Source: Nilaparvata lugens (Eukaryota; Arthropoda; Insecta; Hemiptera; Delphacidae). Taken from it: DNA of 64,000 bases. Made by a program: the position numbers and the translations under genes. Below are positions 22,635-32,527 of the stretch, in pieces. Within the stretch, counting starts at the first letter, position 1. Each line of letters opens with the position of its first letter. The notes under the pieces were generated by a model that worked only from the letters and a program-made list of their open reading frames with translations, was not told the origin of the DNA and searched no databases. The stretch spans positions 57,072,621 to 57,136,620 of the forward strand of contig NC_052507.1 in NCBI RefSeq assembly GCF_014356525.2, written 5' to 3'.

Positions 22635-24198
22635 ATATTTATATCTGCCACCCGATAGCGATAAGGGCCCTACCGCATCAATACAGACGGTGCTTAGTGG
22701 TTGATCCGTGATTGCTATTGGGCGCAGTAGCCCTACTGGCTTTTCTCTGCTCGTTTTGGAGATTTGACAAGTTGGGCAAGATTTAACATAGTCTATTACA
22801 TCTTGGCGCATGGATGGCCAGTAGTACTTGTATTTTATTTTCGACAAGGTCTTATCAATCCCAAGGTGAGCACCATAATTTATATTATCATGATATTGCT
22901 TTAGTATTTGCTGAATAGCACTACCTGGTACTGCCAAGAGGTATTGCAGCCCTGTTTTAGTTTGCTCTTTATAAAAGAGAATATTATCGCGTAGGGTATA
23001 GTTGCGTGATTTTCGCGCAATTATTTTATCTGCTTTATCTAGATCAAATTGAGCATTGTATATCTTACTCAGGAAAGGATCCTGTTTTTGCAGTAATCCT
23101 ATATTAACAGTCAAAATATTGTTTATATTCTGCCATTCTTTTTCAATTGTTTTTTCTATTGGCGCTCTGGAGAGGGCATCAACTAATTGTAACGATTTTC
23201 CAGGCTTATATACAATTTCAAAGTCGTATTGTACCAATTTCGCAGCTAACTTCGCTAAGCGTGAATTTGGTTCTCGTATGCTTTTGTAATATTGAAGACT
23301 TGCGTGATCAGTTATTACTTGGAAATGTTTGTTAATGATTAGTGATCGAAAATGATTCACACTGTAAGTTACGGCAAGCATTTCTAAGTGAGTGGCGGAC
23401 CAGTTTTGTTCATTGTTAGTAAGTCTGCGAGATACGTAAGCTACTGGTTTTATTATACCATCTGTATCTTTCTGTGCTAAGCAGGCAGCGATCCCTATGG
23501 AGCATGCATCCGTAATAACATACGTATCTTTGTTATCACAGAAGTGGGATAGTATTGGCTGTGTCATTGAACAATTTTTCAAGTCATCAAACGCTTTATG
23601 GTGGCTCTCGTGCCATTCAAATTTGGCGTCTTTATGAGTCAATTGTGTGAGAGGGTATGCTCTTTTGGAGAGACAGGGAATGAATTTCCTATAAAACGAT
23701 GTAGCTCCAAGGAATCTTTTAACTTCAGTTACATTGGTAGGTTTGGGCATATTTTTTATAGCCTCTAGATTTTCCGGAAGTGGCGAAATTCCCTGGTCTG
23801 ATACCATGTGCCCAAGAATTTTCAATGATTTATAGCAAATTTTGGATTTTTCGGGGTTTAATTCCAGATTTGCTGCTCTCAGTCTTCTAAACACTTCTTC
23901 CAGATGTTTCTTGTGGTCATAAAGTGTAGAAGACATGATATAGATATCGTCAATGTAAATAAGAACGGATTTGTAAAAGATGTCTGAAAATAAGTGTGTC
24001 ATTCCTCTCATGAATGAGTTTGGGAATAAATTCAACCCCATAGGAGCGCATTTGAAACTAAAAAGTCCTAGAGGTGTATTAAAGGCTGTGAGGTGTTTCG
24101 ACTTTTGAACTATCCTCATGGAATAAAAAGCTGAAGTTAAATCCAGGGTTGAGAGGAATTTTGCAGAACTTAAGGCTTCCAATATTGTAGAAGGATTT
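22635..24198 (-). pseudogene. pol: Element D RT-RNase H-integrase N-terminus
   Basis: The frame is open over this whole stretch. It begins inside RT with AKFLSTLDLTSAFYSM (catalytic Asp of motif A), has the YIDD catalytic box (VLIYIDDIYIM), and the thumb segment FLGATSFYRKFIP. RNase H follows with VITDACSIGIAACLAQ, the HLEMLAV Glu motif and a VITDHASLQYY segment. Integrase starts with an HHCC zinc finger (HLGIDKTLSKIKYKYYWP ... CPTCQ) and the first catalytic Asp in VCIDAVGPL. After that the frame runs into the 2.3-kb insertion and stops at 22611. The RT fingers are missing because of the LTR insertion and deletion on the right. Replicative role: reverse transcription and integration of the element. 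Confidence 0.93.
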
Positions 24199-25846
24199 TG
24201 TGCCTAAGAAGATAATTAAGATAATTTTGAATAAAATTTAGAATTTAGAAATAGGCCGGCACATCTAGAAATACTGAGTCTATACCGAATTCATGCAGGT
24301 GAACGGCTAGAGTCAGAAAACTTCAATTAATCTTGCCATGCCTGATTTAATAGGTTTATACTATAGAATAACACTACAATTTGAAATAATTGAAAAATAC
24401 AAACATTTCAATAAACATTGGCAACTAAATCGAACAACAGAAACAACAATTTCATGTTACTTTGTTGACATTCTTCATCTGATTCGGGGGCGCATTACTA
24501 TCCCCGTTTAGATAGCAATACGTCACAAAACCAAACAATATCAGTCATCAAATAACAAATAATTAACTTCAACATAAAATTACTCAAGAAAGAAAAGCCC
24601 GTTGAACCCAAATTTCGTCGATAGTAACCCATATAACCCATTTCATAATAATTTTGAATCCCCACTTTTGATTGACATTCTCGAATGAACCTTTGTTTCA
24701 CTACACTGCACTTTCGTTGTTTGTACGTTGCTTTATCGTCGGGGTTACAGTACCTTGTTTTTGGCGGTGAGCTTTTACCGGTTGAATTGGCTTGACGGCG
24801 ACGTCCTCTTACGTCCCTAGACCTGTCGTCTGAACGGGTGTCTTGAAGCGGTGTTACATAAAGTTGCGGAACCAAGGGGTGGTAGTACAAGAAGTTGGTT
24901 TGGGGACACACATGAACCGCTGTAATAAATGTATTACAGCATTAATTTCTAACTCTTCCTACAATTCATCAAAAGCTAAAACAGGAGTTATCTATTGATT
25001 ACAATTAATTAAATTGTTTCATTCTTTGAATCCTCATTTTATATAGATTTTTATCTTTAAACTACTGATTCTTTTTATCAGAATTAATGGATCTTTCTTC
25101 ACAAATAATTCAAATTGAAATGATGCTAACTTATATGATATTTTCGTTTGGGTGCGAAATCAAATATAATTTTTCATATAGTAGCTCGGCTAGTATTGTT
25201 GGAAACTTGTGCGCCAGCCAACATTTATTTTATTTATTATTTATGAACTATAGACGCAATCCAAGTGTAAATAACGGGCATTCGCCCAAAACTGCTCAGA
25301 ACCTTAATTAAAAATGAACATTCCAGAGTTTATGATTTGATTTACCTACAAATACAAGTCCAAAAACTAGTTTCAACTGAAATTATGAATTTATCACCTA
25401 ATAAAACAAGACACTTTATAACACAATAAAAGAAAAAATATTGAAAATTTCACTTTAAGGAAAGATAATGTTTGCCTTATAAGATTCACCTTTAATTAAA
25501 TAAAATTAGTAAACACATAGAAAATAATTTAAATTGTATTAAAATTTGAACATTCATTAATATTAATTTCCTGGAGAAGAAAAACTTTCTTCTTCATCTA
25601 TTAAGATTTCTATCATAAAAATTTACTAAATCATTCAAAAGCCTTAATGACATAAGAAAACAGAGTCTGAAAAATATAAATTAAAAAATGTCATAAACTC
25701 AATATGAACAATCTTAAAAGTTTCATTCCAATTTAAAGGCTATCTTCCTGACTTTCAGCAATACTCTACGATAATATATCTCCAGAAACAATAACTCAAA
25801 TGTAACGTAGCTGAAAACTTTCTATACTTCTTTAGAAAAAAAATTA
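24199..25846 (-). repeat. F-type LTR, truncated, inserted in element D pol
   Basis: The sequence matches the left 1.4-1.6 kb of the F LTRs (35923-37355 and 41281-42715), starting TGTGCC at 24199 and diverging after 'cttctttagaaaaaaaattataat' near 25846. The last 790 bp of the full LTR are missing. So is the N-terminal part of the D reverse transcriptase, so one deletion removed both. It carries the LTR-borne frame at 24498-24911 and an AT-rich remainder. No flanking duplication can be read because of the deletion. Confidence 0.85.
24498..24911 (-). CDS. ORF carried in F-type LTRs, unknown function
   Basis: A 137-residue minus-strand frame begins near a MCPQTNF start, continues with PQLYVTPLQDTRSDDRSRDV, a basic SPPKTRYCNPDDKATY stretch and ends with a hydrophobic segment. 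Shorter versions occur at the same place in the other two LTRs (36380-36652 plus 36238-36438, and 41674-42003), differing by frame-shifting indels. That the longest frame is in the most degraded element argues against strong selection. It may be a leader peptide or chance. No domain recognised. Confidence 0.3.
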   Translation of the reverse strand: MCPQTNFLYYHPLVPQLYVTPLQDTRSDDRSRDVRGRRRQANSTGKSSPPKTRYCNPDDKATYKQRKCSVVKQRFIRECQSKVGIQNYYEMGYMGYYRRNLGSTGFSFLSNFMLKLIICYLMTDIVWFCDVLLSKRG

Positions 25847-26990
25847 TAATCTGTTCCCTTCAAGTTGGGATTTACATCAATTTTTTGAGTATAATGAATT
25901 ATAATATCTATATTTTTCTTTACTTTGTTTTGTTTTTGAATGTTATATACTGATTCAACGAGAAGATCCTGTGTTATAGTATTCTCTGTAATACTTTTCT
26001 TAATATCTTTAATATTTGAGCGTTGAATACTTATGTATCCAATGCATGCTCTAATTTTTAAAGAAACCATTCTTTGTGAAAAATTGTAGGAAATGAATTT
26101 CATTTCTGTTTCCATGACTTCCTGAATCGCGAAATTGATTTTTTCTCTATTAAGATACATCTCATTTGGTGTGAAATGGAAGCTCACTTTTTCTTGTACA
26201 TTCCAGATGTTTCTCACTGAAAATTCAGTGGAGTAATGAGATTTTATGATTACATCCGTCGGTAACCGAATAGATTGAGATTCATTGAAATCTGTATTGG
26301 TTACAACAGATTCATTAACAATGGGCAAAAATTGCGCTGTATAAGCTGTCTCGCTGAGAGTTCCGAGTGATTGCCCACTGGAAAAAATCAAAGTTTTACC
26401 TGACGTGTTGAAAACGTCAATTTGATAATCTTGCTTCGCGATTGTTCTTACTTGGAAACAAAGGTCTAAGGACTCACTATCTTTGCATAAGGTTTTATGC
26501 TGAGGATTGAAAATCCTAAACACATTGTCTGTTGGAAAATTAGACAATAGCAAGGGAATAGGATATGATTCGGCAGGCTGTATTCTAATATCTTTTTCCG
26601 TTTAAAGTGAATACGACAGCAATTGGACTTTCTGAATGGGAATGAGATACTGTCTCTTCACTCGTTCTCATGGGAATCGTTGGATCTTTGTTCAAAATAA
26701 TTTTCTTACAAGCGAAATCAATGAGAACATTATTTTCTTCCAAGAACCGATTTCCTAAGATTATGTCTTTCGATAACTCTTGTACTATGAAGCATAATTG
26801 AGAAAAGAGTTTTTCTTGAATTGAGAATTTAACTTCTGCAATTCCAAGGAATGGAATCTCTTTTTGATTTGCAGCGTACAAAATCATGTCAGGTTATTCT
26901 ATTACGGTATATCATTTTCTTGTACCAAGTGCTTTCTGGATAGTGATATATTTGATCCAGTGTCAAAAAGGATGATAATGTTTCGTTTAT
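25847..26990 (-). pseudogene. Element D retropepsin protease and RT-connecting region
   Basis: The minus strand encodes LFDTGSNISL, the aspartic protease active site (DTGS at 26964-26953). It is followed in a second frame (26887-26585) by GIAEVKFSIQEKLFSQLCFI and DIILGNRFLEENNVLIDF, the usual ILG-[N/T]-x-F-L second protease motif. The change of frame between the two motifs, and a further change before 26553, show decay. The frame 26553-25847 is the linker to RT and ends in a NIDIIIHYTQKI segment, typical just before the RT fingers. It then reads into the inserted LTR and stops at 25822. Retropepsins cut the Gag-Pol polyprotein in the particle. Confidence 0.85.
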
Positions 26991-26999
26991 TTGACATGG

Positions 27000-28079
27000 C
27001 TTTAATGTGGACAGCCGAATCTATTTGATCGCATGCTTCGGTGATTTTGGAGCTGGAAGGATGTTTGTTTGACAATATGATTGAGGGTCTTGTATTAGAT
27101 GTATCAGATTTTCTATTTTGTGAATTATTTCCGGTTTCTTTTCCATTGTGTTTAACGGTTTGTTATCGATGGATATTTATGTATCATATTGAGTTGGAAA
27201 TCTTTGAGGCTCGCTATTTCGTCATCTTGCGAGAAAGCTTCTAGAGTTCTGTACTTCAAGTAATAGTATAAGACATTCAAAAATTTTTCTACATTTGTGC
27301 AGAGATTGTGTTCTTTTGACTTTTCTCCTATGCGTATCACTCTTTTGATAGTCAGGTGTGAGTTGTTGGGGCCTTGAGGTGATAATTGTCGAACTTCAAC
27401 TTTTTTTCAACCAATCTTGTTATTCCTCTGTTAAATGGGCCAGTGGTTTCATTTTCATCATAGATATAGAAATTCCTTGTTCTATTATCACTATCGTCGC
27501 ATTATCGGTTTGCTTGTGGGTTATGAAAAAAATCCATAAGTGGCGCAATGTTACATTTTTACTTATCCATTGTGGTAGTGATTCGTCATCAGAGTCAAGT
27601 AAATCATGTGTGATTTGATCATTGAATACCTGAATTTGAGATGCAATAGGGAAAGCATAGTTGTTCATTATGTAGTCGATAATGTGTGACAAATTCAATT
27701 TATTCATATTATTTCCATGCATAGGGGTTGTTGTAGTATTTGGGATTTAATTTTTAGTTGGGTCTGTGTTGCATACCTGTTTCAATGGTTCTTGCTTATG
27801 ATTTGGAAGATCCGATTTATCAGTTTTTTTTTCACGTATGTGTGTTTTCCATTATTCTTAACATCGTGAGATTCCTGCCTGGTATCGTGTGATGACGTGA
27901 TAATTTTACTATCATTTTGGGTGTTGACGGGTTGACAAGATTGTTTTGATGCAGCTAGAGCGTAGGTCATAGTATTCTTTTGCTCTTGAATTTGTTTAAT
28001 ATTTACAGGACATCCGTTATTCACTACGCTCGTGTTTTTGGATGTCCTATTTATGCGTTTTTTAATTGGCATTTCTCAA
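27000..28079 (-). pseudogene. Element D gag-pol junction region
   Basis: Two minus-strand frames, 27420-27722 and 27782-28072, lie between the gag zinc knuckles and the protease. They are Asn/Lys/Ser-rich, with no motif that I recognise. By position they are the disordered end of gag and the start of pol. Stops and frame shifts separate them. Confidence 0.5.
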
Positions 28080-29640
28080 TTTATTGTAATAACAACTATC
28101 TGTGCTGTGACCCTCCTTGTTACATATAGCACACGTTACTTTCTTTTTCTCTTCTGGGTTGGTGAGACCGTTATGAAAACAATCTTTTGTTGTGTGATTG
28201 GTATAATGGCAAATTTCACAAGGTGTTTTATTTTCAGAGGTGCGCGCTTGTTCCTGTTTGGCTGTTTATTGTAGCCGTTTTGTTCTCTGCGATTTATATT
28301 AATTTTCTGAAATCCCTGTTATGATCTATTATAAGCCTGTTGGTTGGGATTCTGGTTTCTTGTTGTGATTTGATTGTTATTTTGGTTGAGGTAACCAGTT
28401 TTCTGATTTCCATGAAATCCCTGGTTCTGTGTTGTTTCTGGTTGGTTGTTGTTAGCTAGACATGTCATGTTTAATAAATGAACGTGTTCAGTTTGCTGGA
28501 TTAATTTCTCCAATTTTTCTGTTAGTTTGTCCATTTTTTCGGTTTGGACTTCTGGTTTTTGAATTTGTTCGAAAGTTTTGCCGATAGGCTGTGTAATCCC
28601 TAGCCGATCATCTGTCATGAACTGGGACAGTTCATATTTTTGAATGTTTTCCTCGAGCTGTTTCATTGTGTTATTTGGTAACATGCACACTTTATCGAGT
28701 ATGTGAGGTAAAAGTCCTCGCATTATGTACCTCACTTTTCGCGTTTCACCCATTTGTGGATCTATTTGTCTACACAAAAATTGTATGTGTGCCATGTAAT
28801 TCTGTATTGTTTCTGAACGAGACATTTTTCTGTTTGCAAGTTCGATTTCGAGTTTTTCAATGTGTGCTACTGGTTCAAAGTATTCTGTCATTTCCTTTTG
28901 TACGTTTTCGTAATTTAAAGTATCCTGTGTTTGTAATCTGTCACTTATAGTGTCAAAGTAGTGAGCGGCACTACCTTTTAGATAGAATGGTAAGTAGAGT
29001 AAGGAATCTTCTGAACTCCATGATAGGACCATGCCTTTGAGGTCCTATTAAAACTACCGAAAAAGTCATGTATGTTTTCGTGTGGTGAGGCAGAATAGGG
29101 TGGTGGTGTGATAAAAGGCCTCTTTCTGTCAGCTATTTCGGTTTCTGTATCGGAATTTTTTTCAAGTGTTCCGGTTGGGATGCAAGAATTCGTATAGGTA
29201 TTAATTGTTTCGGTTTGAGTGTAAGAATCTGTAGTGAAACTTTCTGTTTGAGTAGATGAATTTGTTTTAATTGGTTCAGGGGGAAAAAATACGTTAGTTT
29301 TGCTGGCAGAAGGTGTTAATAGTTTATTTGGTGTATTTTCAAGGCTTTGTTCTCCTGCGCTTGCTAATCTGAAATTTCTTCTTAGGTGGTTTTCAAGGAC
29401 ATATAAATCGGGATAGCTATCTTTTAACGTATCTGAAAGTGGGACTCGATCTATAATGTATTGAATCGCTCTATCACGCTCTTTCTGATATTTTGAAATA
29501 TCATTGGAACTTTCTTTAATAAGACGAAGATTTGAGCGGACAAACTCAAGATCAGCGTTAGCAGGAATATAAAGGTTGTATTCCTGCGATAATTTTTTTG
29601 CTGTTTCCAAATTAAGTTTGGAAGTTTGAACAGTACGCAA
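28080..29640 (-). pseudogene. gag: Element D gag (capsid and two zinc knuckles)
   Basis: Gag begins at 29640 (MRTVQTSKLN). The N-terminal frame (29640-28978, 220 aa) is Thr/Ser-rich at its end and includes repeated T-x-T-x-T-E segments. An overlapping frame (29032-28319) carries the Retrotrans_gag capsid core: LPFYLKGSAAHYFDTI, RSETIQNYMAHIQFLC and RYIMRGLLPHI. It ends in an Asn/Gln-rich tail. Past a stop near 28319, two CCHC knuckles of the form C-x2-C-x4-H-x4-C are visible at about 28222-28181 (CEICHYTNHTTKDC) and 28133-28091 (CAICNKEGHSTDSC). These bind RNA in particles. The frame change near 29000 and the stop near 28319 inactivate the gene. Confidence 0.88.
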
Positions 29641-30270
29641 GTCAGTTAGGGGAGTCAGTTAGTCTTATAGTTGAGGACATATTTCCTAGCACAATTCATA
29701 AAATCGAGATACATTTTATATAATGTATAACATGCAGTATAGCAATTGATCTAGGTCAGGCACGAAACAATAGAAAGCAATAAAATACAATAAGCAATAA
29801 CTGTAGGATGACTCTTCTCACGCTCATTTACGTTGACTGCTATTCAATTACAATATATATAATAATAATTCAAATGAAAATTATATTTGCATTTGCACTC
29901 AATATTTCATCAATAAATTAGTGGGCTCAGATAGTTAATAGCCTTAGCATTGGAATAAAACATTCATTGAAAACACAACGTACTTCGAAATAACAATACA
30001 CTTTCTTCCTGTAATAAAAAATTCATTCAAAATGGTTTGCTATTTCGTATTGGAGTTAATTCACTGATCAATCGCCAGTTTTTAGTTCTATTTAATTTAA
30101 TTTGATTTCAAGAACTTTTGATTTGAGTTTTGCAAATAATTATGTATTTCATAATTTGAGGGACGGGGAATGTCCAACATTTAACGTTAGATTAATCTGC
30201 TTTAATGTTTTTATTATTACCTTATTAATTTATTTGTGTAATGCAGAAATAAGCTCGGCGTAACCTTCAC
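29641..30270. other. Region upstream of element D gag; no LTR recognised
   Basis: The 5' leader and LTR of element D are expected here, but I see no TGGCGCC-type primer site and no similarity to 16993-18883. AT-rich with no gene. Confidence 0.4.
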
Positions 30271-30274
30271 CATT

Positions 30275-30565
30275 TGTAACATTGAATGATTGAACAGTGG
30301 TATCCATCATTTGTAATGAATTATTGATGGCCTGTTTGGTAAAAGTAATAAAAGGAGGCGATCCACCTGTTCCCACACGGGAACACTGTGAAATTGTTGT
30401 TGCGTAGCATTAGATGGTAGAGCAAAAGCAGTTGGTTTTTTTTATATTGTCAACAAGATGTTTTTTGAATTTGAAAGGAAAACATTTCTATTAAAAGTCA
30501 GATTTATTTTATTGAAATGAAGAAATTTCTGTGAGATTTAAATGTGAATTTTAACATATTTTGGC
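30275..30565 (-). repeat. Repeated segment with TGG(S)PP frame, copy 2
   Basis: The stretch is nearly the same as 11785-12070, in the same orientation. On the minus strand it encodes GTGGSPPFITFTKQ and QMMDTTVQSFNVTN in a frame that stays open to ISALHK near 30240. The possible Myb/SANT-like origin is weak (see 11697-12070). The right end is AT-rich and identical in both copies, so the repeat boundary is about 30565. Confidence 0.45.
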
Positions 30566-30574
30566 TTTGTTTTA

Positions 30575-30927
30575 TTATGGAAGGAGCATGTGGAGAAGAA
30601 AAGAGAACAACTTGGCATAAAATTCAAGAAAATGTACTGACTACTTGGGAGGACATCAAAGTTGTCAAATTATAACAAATTGCTTCTCTACAAGCAGATT
30701 CTCAAGCCGGTGTGGACCTACGGAATTCAACACTGGGGCTGCATATGCGACCATCCAATATCGACATCATCCAGCGCTTCCAGAATAAAGTACTCAGAAG
30801 TTGTGTAGACGCTCCTTGGTACATCAGGAACTCTGATCTCCACCGCGACCTGGGAGTGTCAATCCAGCTGCTCAACGTGCATGGAGTAAGAAGACTACAA
30901 CGCAGAAAGCCACACGAATTAGTTTAG
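30575..30927 (+). pseudogene. Jockey-type LINE reverse transcriptase C-terminus, fragment
   Basis: The plus strand encodes the typical end of a Jockey-clade ORF2: a KREQLGIKFK-like segment, YKQILKPVWTYGIQHWGC around 30685-30740, then in another frame IDIIQRFQNKVLRS, APWYIRNSDLHRDLGV and a VHGVRR tail. The shift in frame near 30735 and the lack of everything upstream show a 5'-truncated, decayed copy. A host gene is excluded by the family-specific motif string. Confidence 0.85.
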
Positions 30928-31129
30928 TGCTGAAGTGTTCAATTGGAAGTGCAAAGGCAGAATACTGTATCCTTTCATGCTAAAAATAATCTTTATTCAA
31001 TCCTTGACTAATATAGAAGGCTTAACCAATGGGTTTTACCTTCACAAACAATATTCTCATCAATTTATGTCAAAATAGAATAACTTATTAGTCTTTAACT
31101 AGGTGCTATAAAAATCAAGAAAAAAATAT

Positions 31130-31819
31130 ATTTCAGCATCATTATCATCCTCATCATCGACCACCAAGGGTGAGGGGTGGCTGGCCGATAAAGCAGTGCT
31201 AGAGGAATTCGTTGCTGAACTCTTATCAGATAATATTTTTGTCAATAATCTTTTTGACCGAGTTGTCATGAAGCTCAATGATAGCTTCGACGAGATGATA
31301 AGGGCTTGATTTCTGAGCGAATGTGAACCTTGTCTATCTGCAATGGAGGAGAGGATCGCTTCATTGGAGACTAAGATTCAAGCCATGAGTAAAGTGTCCG
31401 TGGAACGTGCTGAGGCGTATGAGCAAAAATTGGACGCTCAGGATCAGTATCAGCGTCAAAATGATATCCAGATCTTTGGACTTCCTGAGAAGAGTGGAGA
31501 GAATGTTACCGAGGTTGCCACTGAACTATGTAGTGACAAACTCAAGCTCTCGATCGATGATGTGCTGATCGATCGATGTCATCATGTGAGTCGCCTTCAC
31601 TCAATACCTGGTGAGACTGAGGCCAGGCCGCGCGCAATAATTGTCAAATTTATAAGTTATCAGACCCGGCGTACTGTGATATCGGCGAGGAGGCAGCTCA
31701 AGGGCTCCGGTGTGACGGTGAGAGAGGACCTCAATCGGTGGCGTAATACTCTTCTCCGTGATGTTGCTGGCAGAGTGGGCATCAAGAATACATGGACTGT
31801 TGATGGCAAGATCATGTGA
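31130..31819 (+). pseudogene. CR1-like LINE ORF1 (nucleic-acid-binding, coiled coil)
   Basis: The frame is open from about 31130, meets a TGA at 31307-31309 and continues in the same frame from ATG 31343 to 31819. Residues after ATG 31343 form a short coiled coil (ERIASLETKIQAMS ... YEQKLDAQDQYQRQ). An RNA-recognition-like domain follows: NDIQIFGLPEKSGEN, VLIDRCHHVSR, PRAIIVKFISYQTRR. This layout is that of the LINE ORF1p/transposase-22 family that binds its own RNA. The TGA suggests a dead copy. ORF2 starts about 700 bp downstream. Confidence 0.85.
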
Positions 31820-32527
31820 TGTGAGGAGGACAAGATTTGCTCAACTGAGTGGTGAGTTGTTATCAACAAACAATAAGTTATTGAACTATGCTTATTGATA
31901 AAGTTTTCAAAGCAGAACAAACTTCATGTTTTCATAGCTAGTAGCTTTATAATTTTTTTTCAATTCATATTTTATTCCACATTCTAAATTCAGATCTTTT
32001 ATTATTGACTTTTTCCTCCCAAGCATTATCTTCATCTACATGGTAGACTACAAATATATTTATATAGCTATTCACTTTTTATCTGCAATTTTTAATGAGC
32101 AATGAAGAAGATTTATTCTTGAAAAGATTCTCACAAGATCAGTGATAATACTTTCTTTTTTTATCTTCCTATTTTATTCCACATGCACTTATAAATGATA
32201 TGTTAGAATGAGTATGTACATTGACATAATTTTTTTCCAATAATATATAGTGCAATCAATCTTATTTGTACCAATAGCTATGGAGCCGAATTTATACAGG
32301 CCTGTCCAAAGGAAAATTTCGATTATTATTCTATATCTCACCATTTTCGAAACTACCAAGTGAATTAATGTATTTCATTACTCCATTTTACTTGATTTTC
32401 ATCTTTATTCCTTTTCAACTGTTCATTTTTTCTTTTTTCTTTTTCTCTTTGATGCTTGCCAATATTATTATTCTTGTCCTGCTATTTATTCCAGCCGCTT
32501 ACCACCTTTGCTCCGCCTTGCTGTTCC

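Larger units (their letters stand above)
18884..29640 (-). mobile_element. Gypsy element D (gag-PR-RT-RH-IN), interrupted
   Basis: On the minus strand the order is gag (29640-28080), a spacer frame region, protease (about 26980-26585), a linker, RT, RNase H and integrase (24198-22635 and 20297-18959). This is the Ty3/gypsy gene order. Two insertions break it: an F-type LTR at 24199-25846 and a 2.3-kb element at 20298-22634. The integrase tail is triplicated. The left LTR may be 16993-18883; a right LTR was not identified. The env at 14.1-15.9 kb could once have belonged to this element, but an LTR and primer-binding site now lie between them. Confidence 0.75.

Noticed and set aside
14126..29640. 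Elements D and E as one complete env-bearing gypsy retrovirus (gag-pol-env).
   Set aside because: A 1.9-kb LTR-like block, a primer-binding site and a leader lie between the integrase stop and env, so the parts are more simply two units or a tandem; a single element is not shown.
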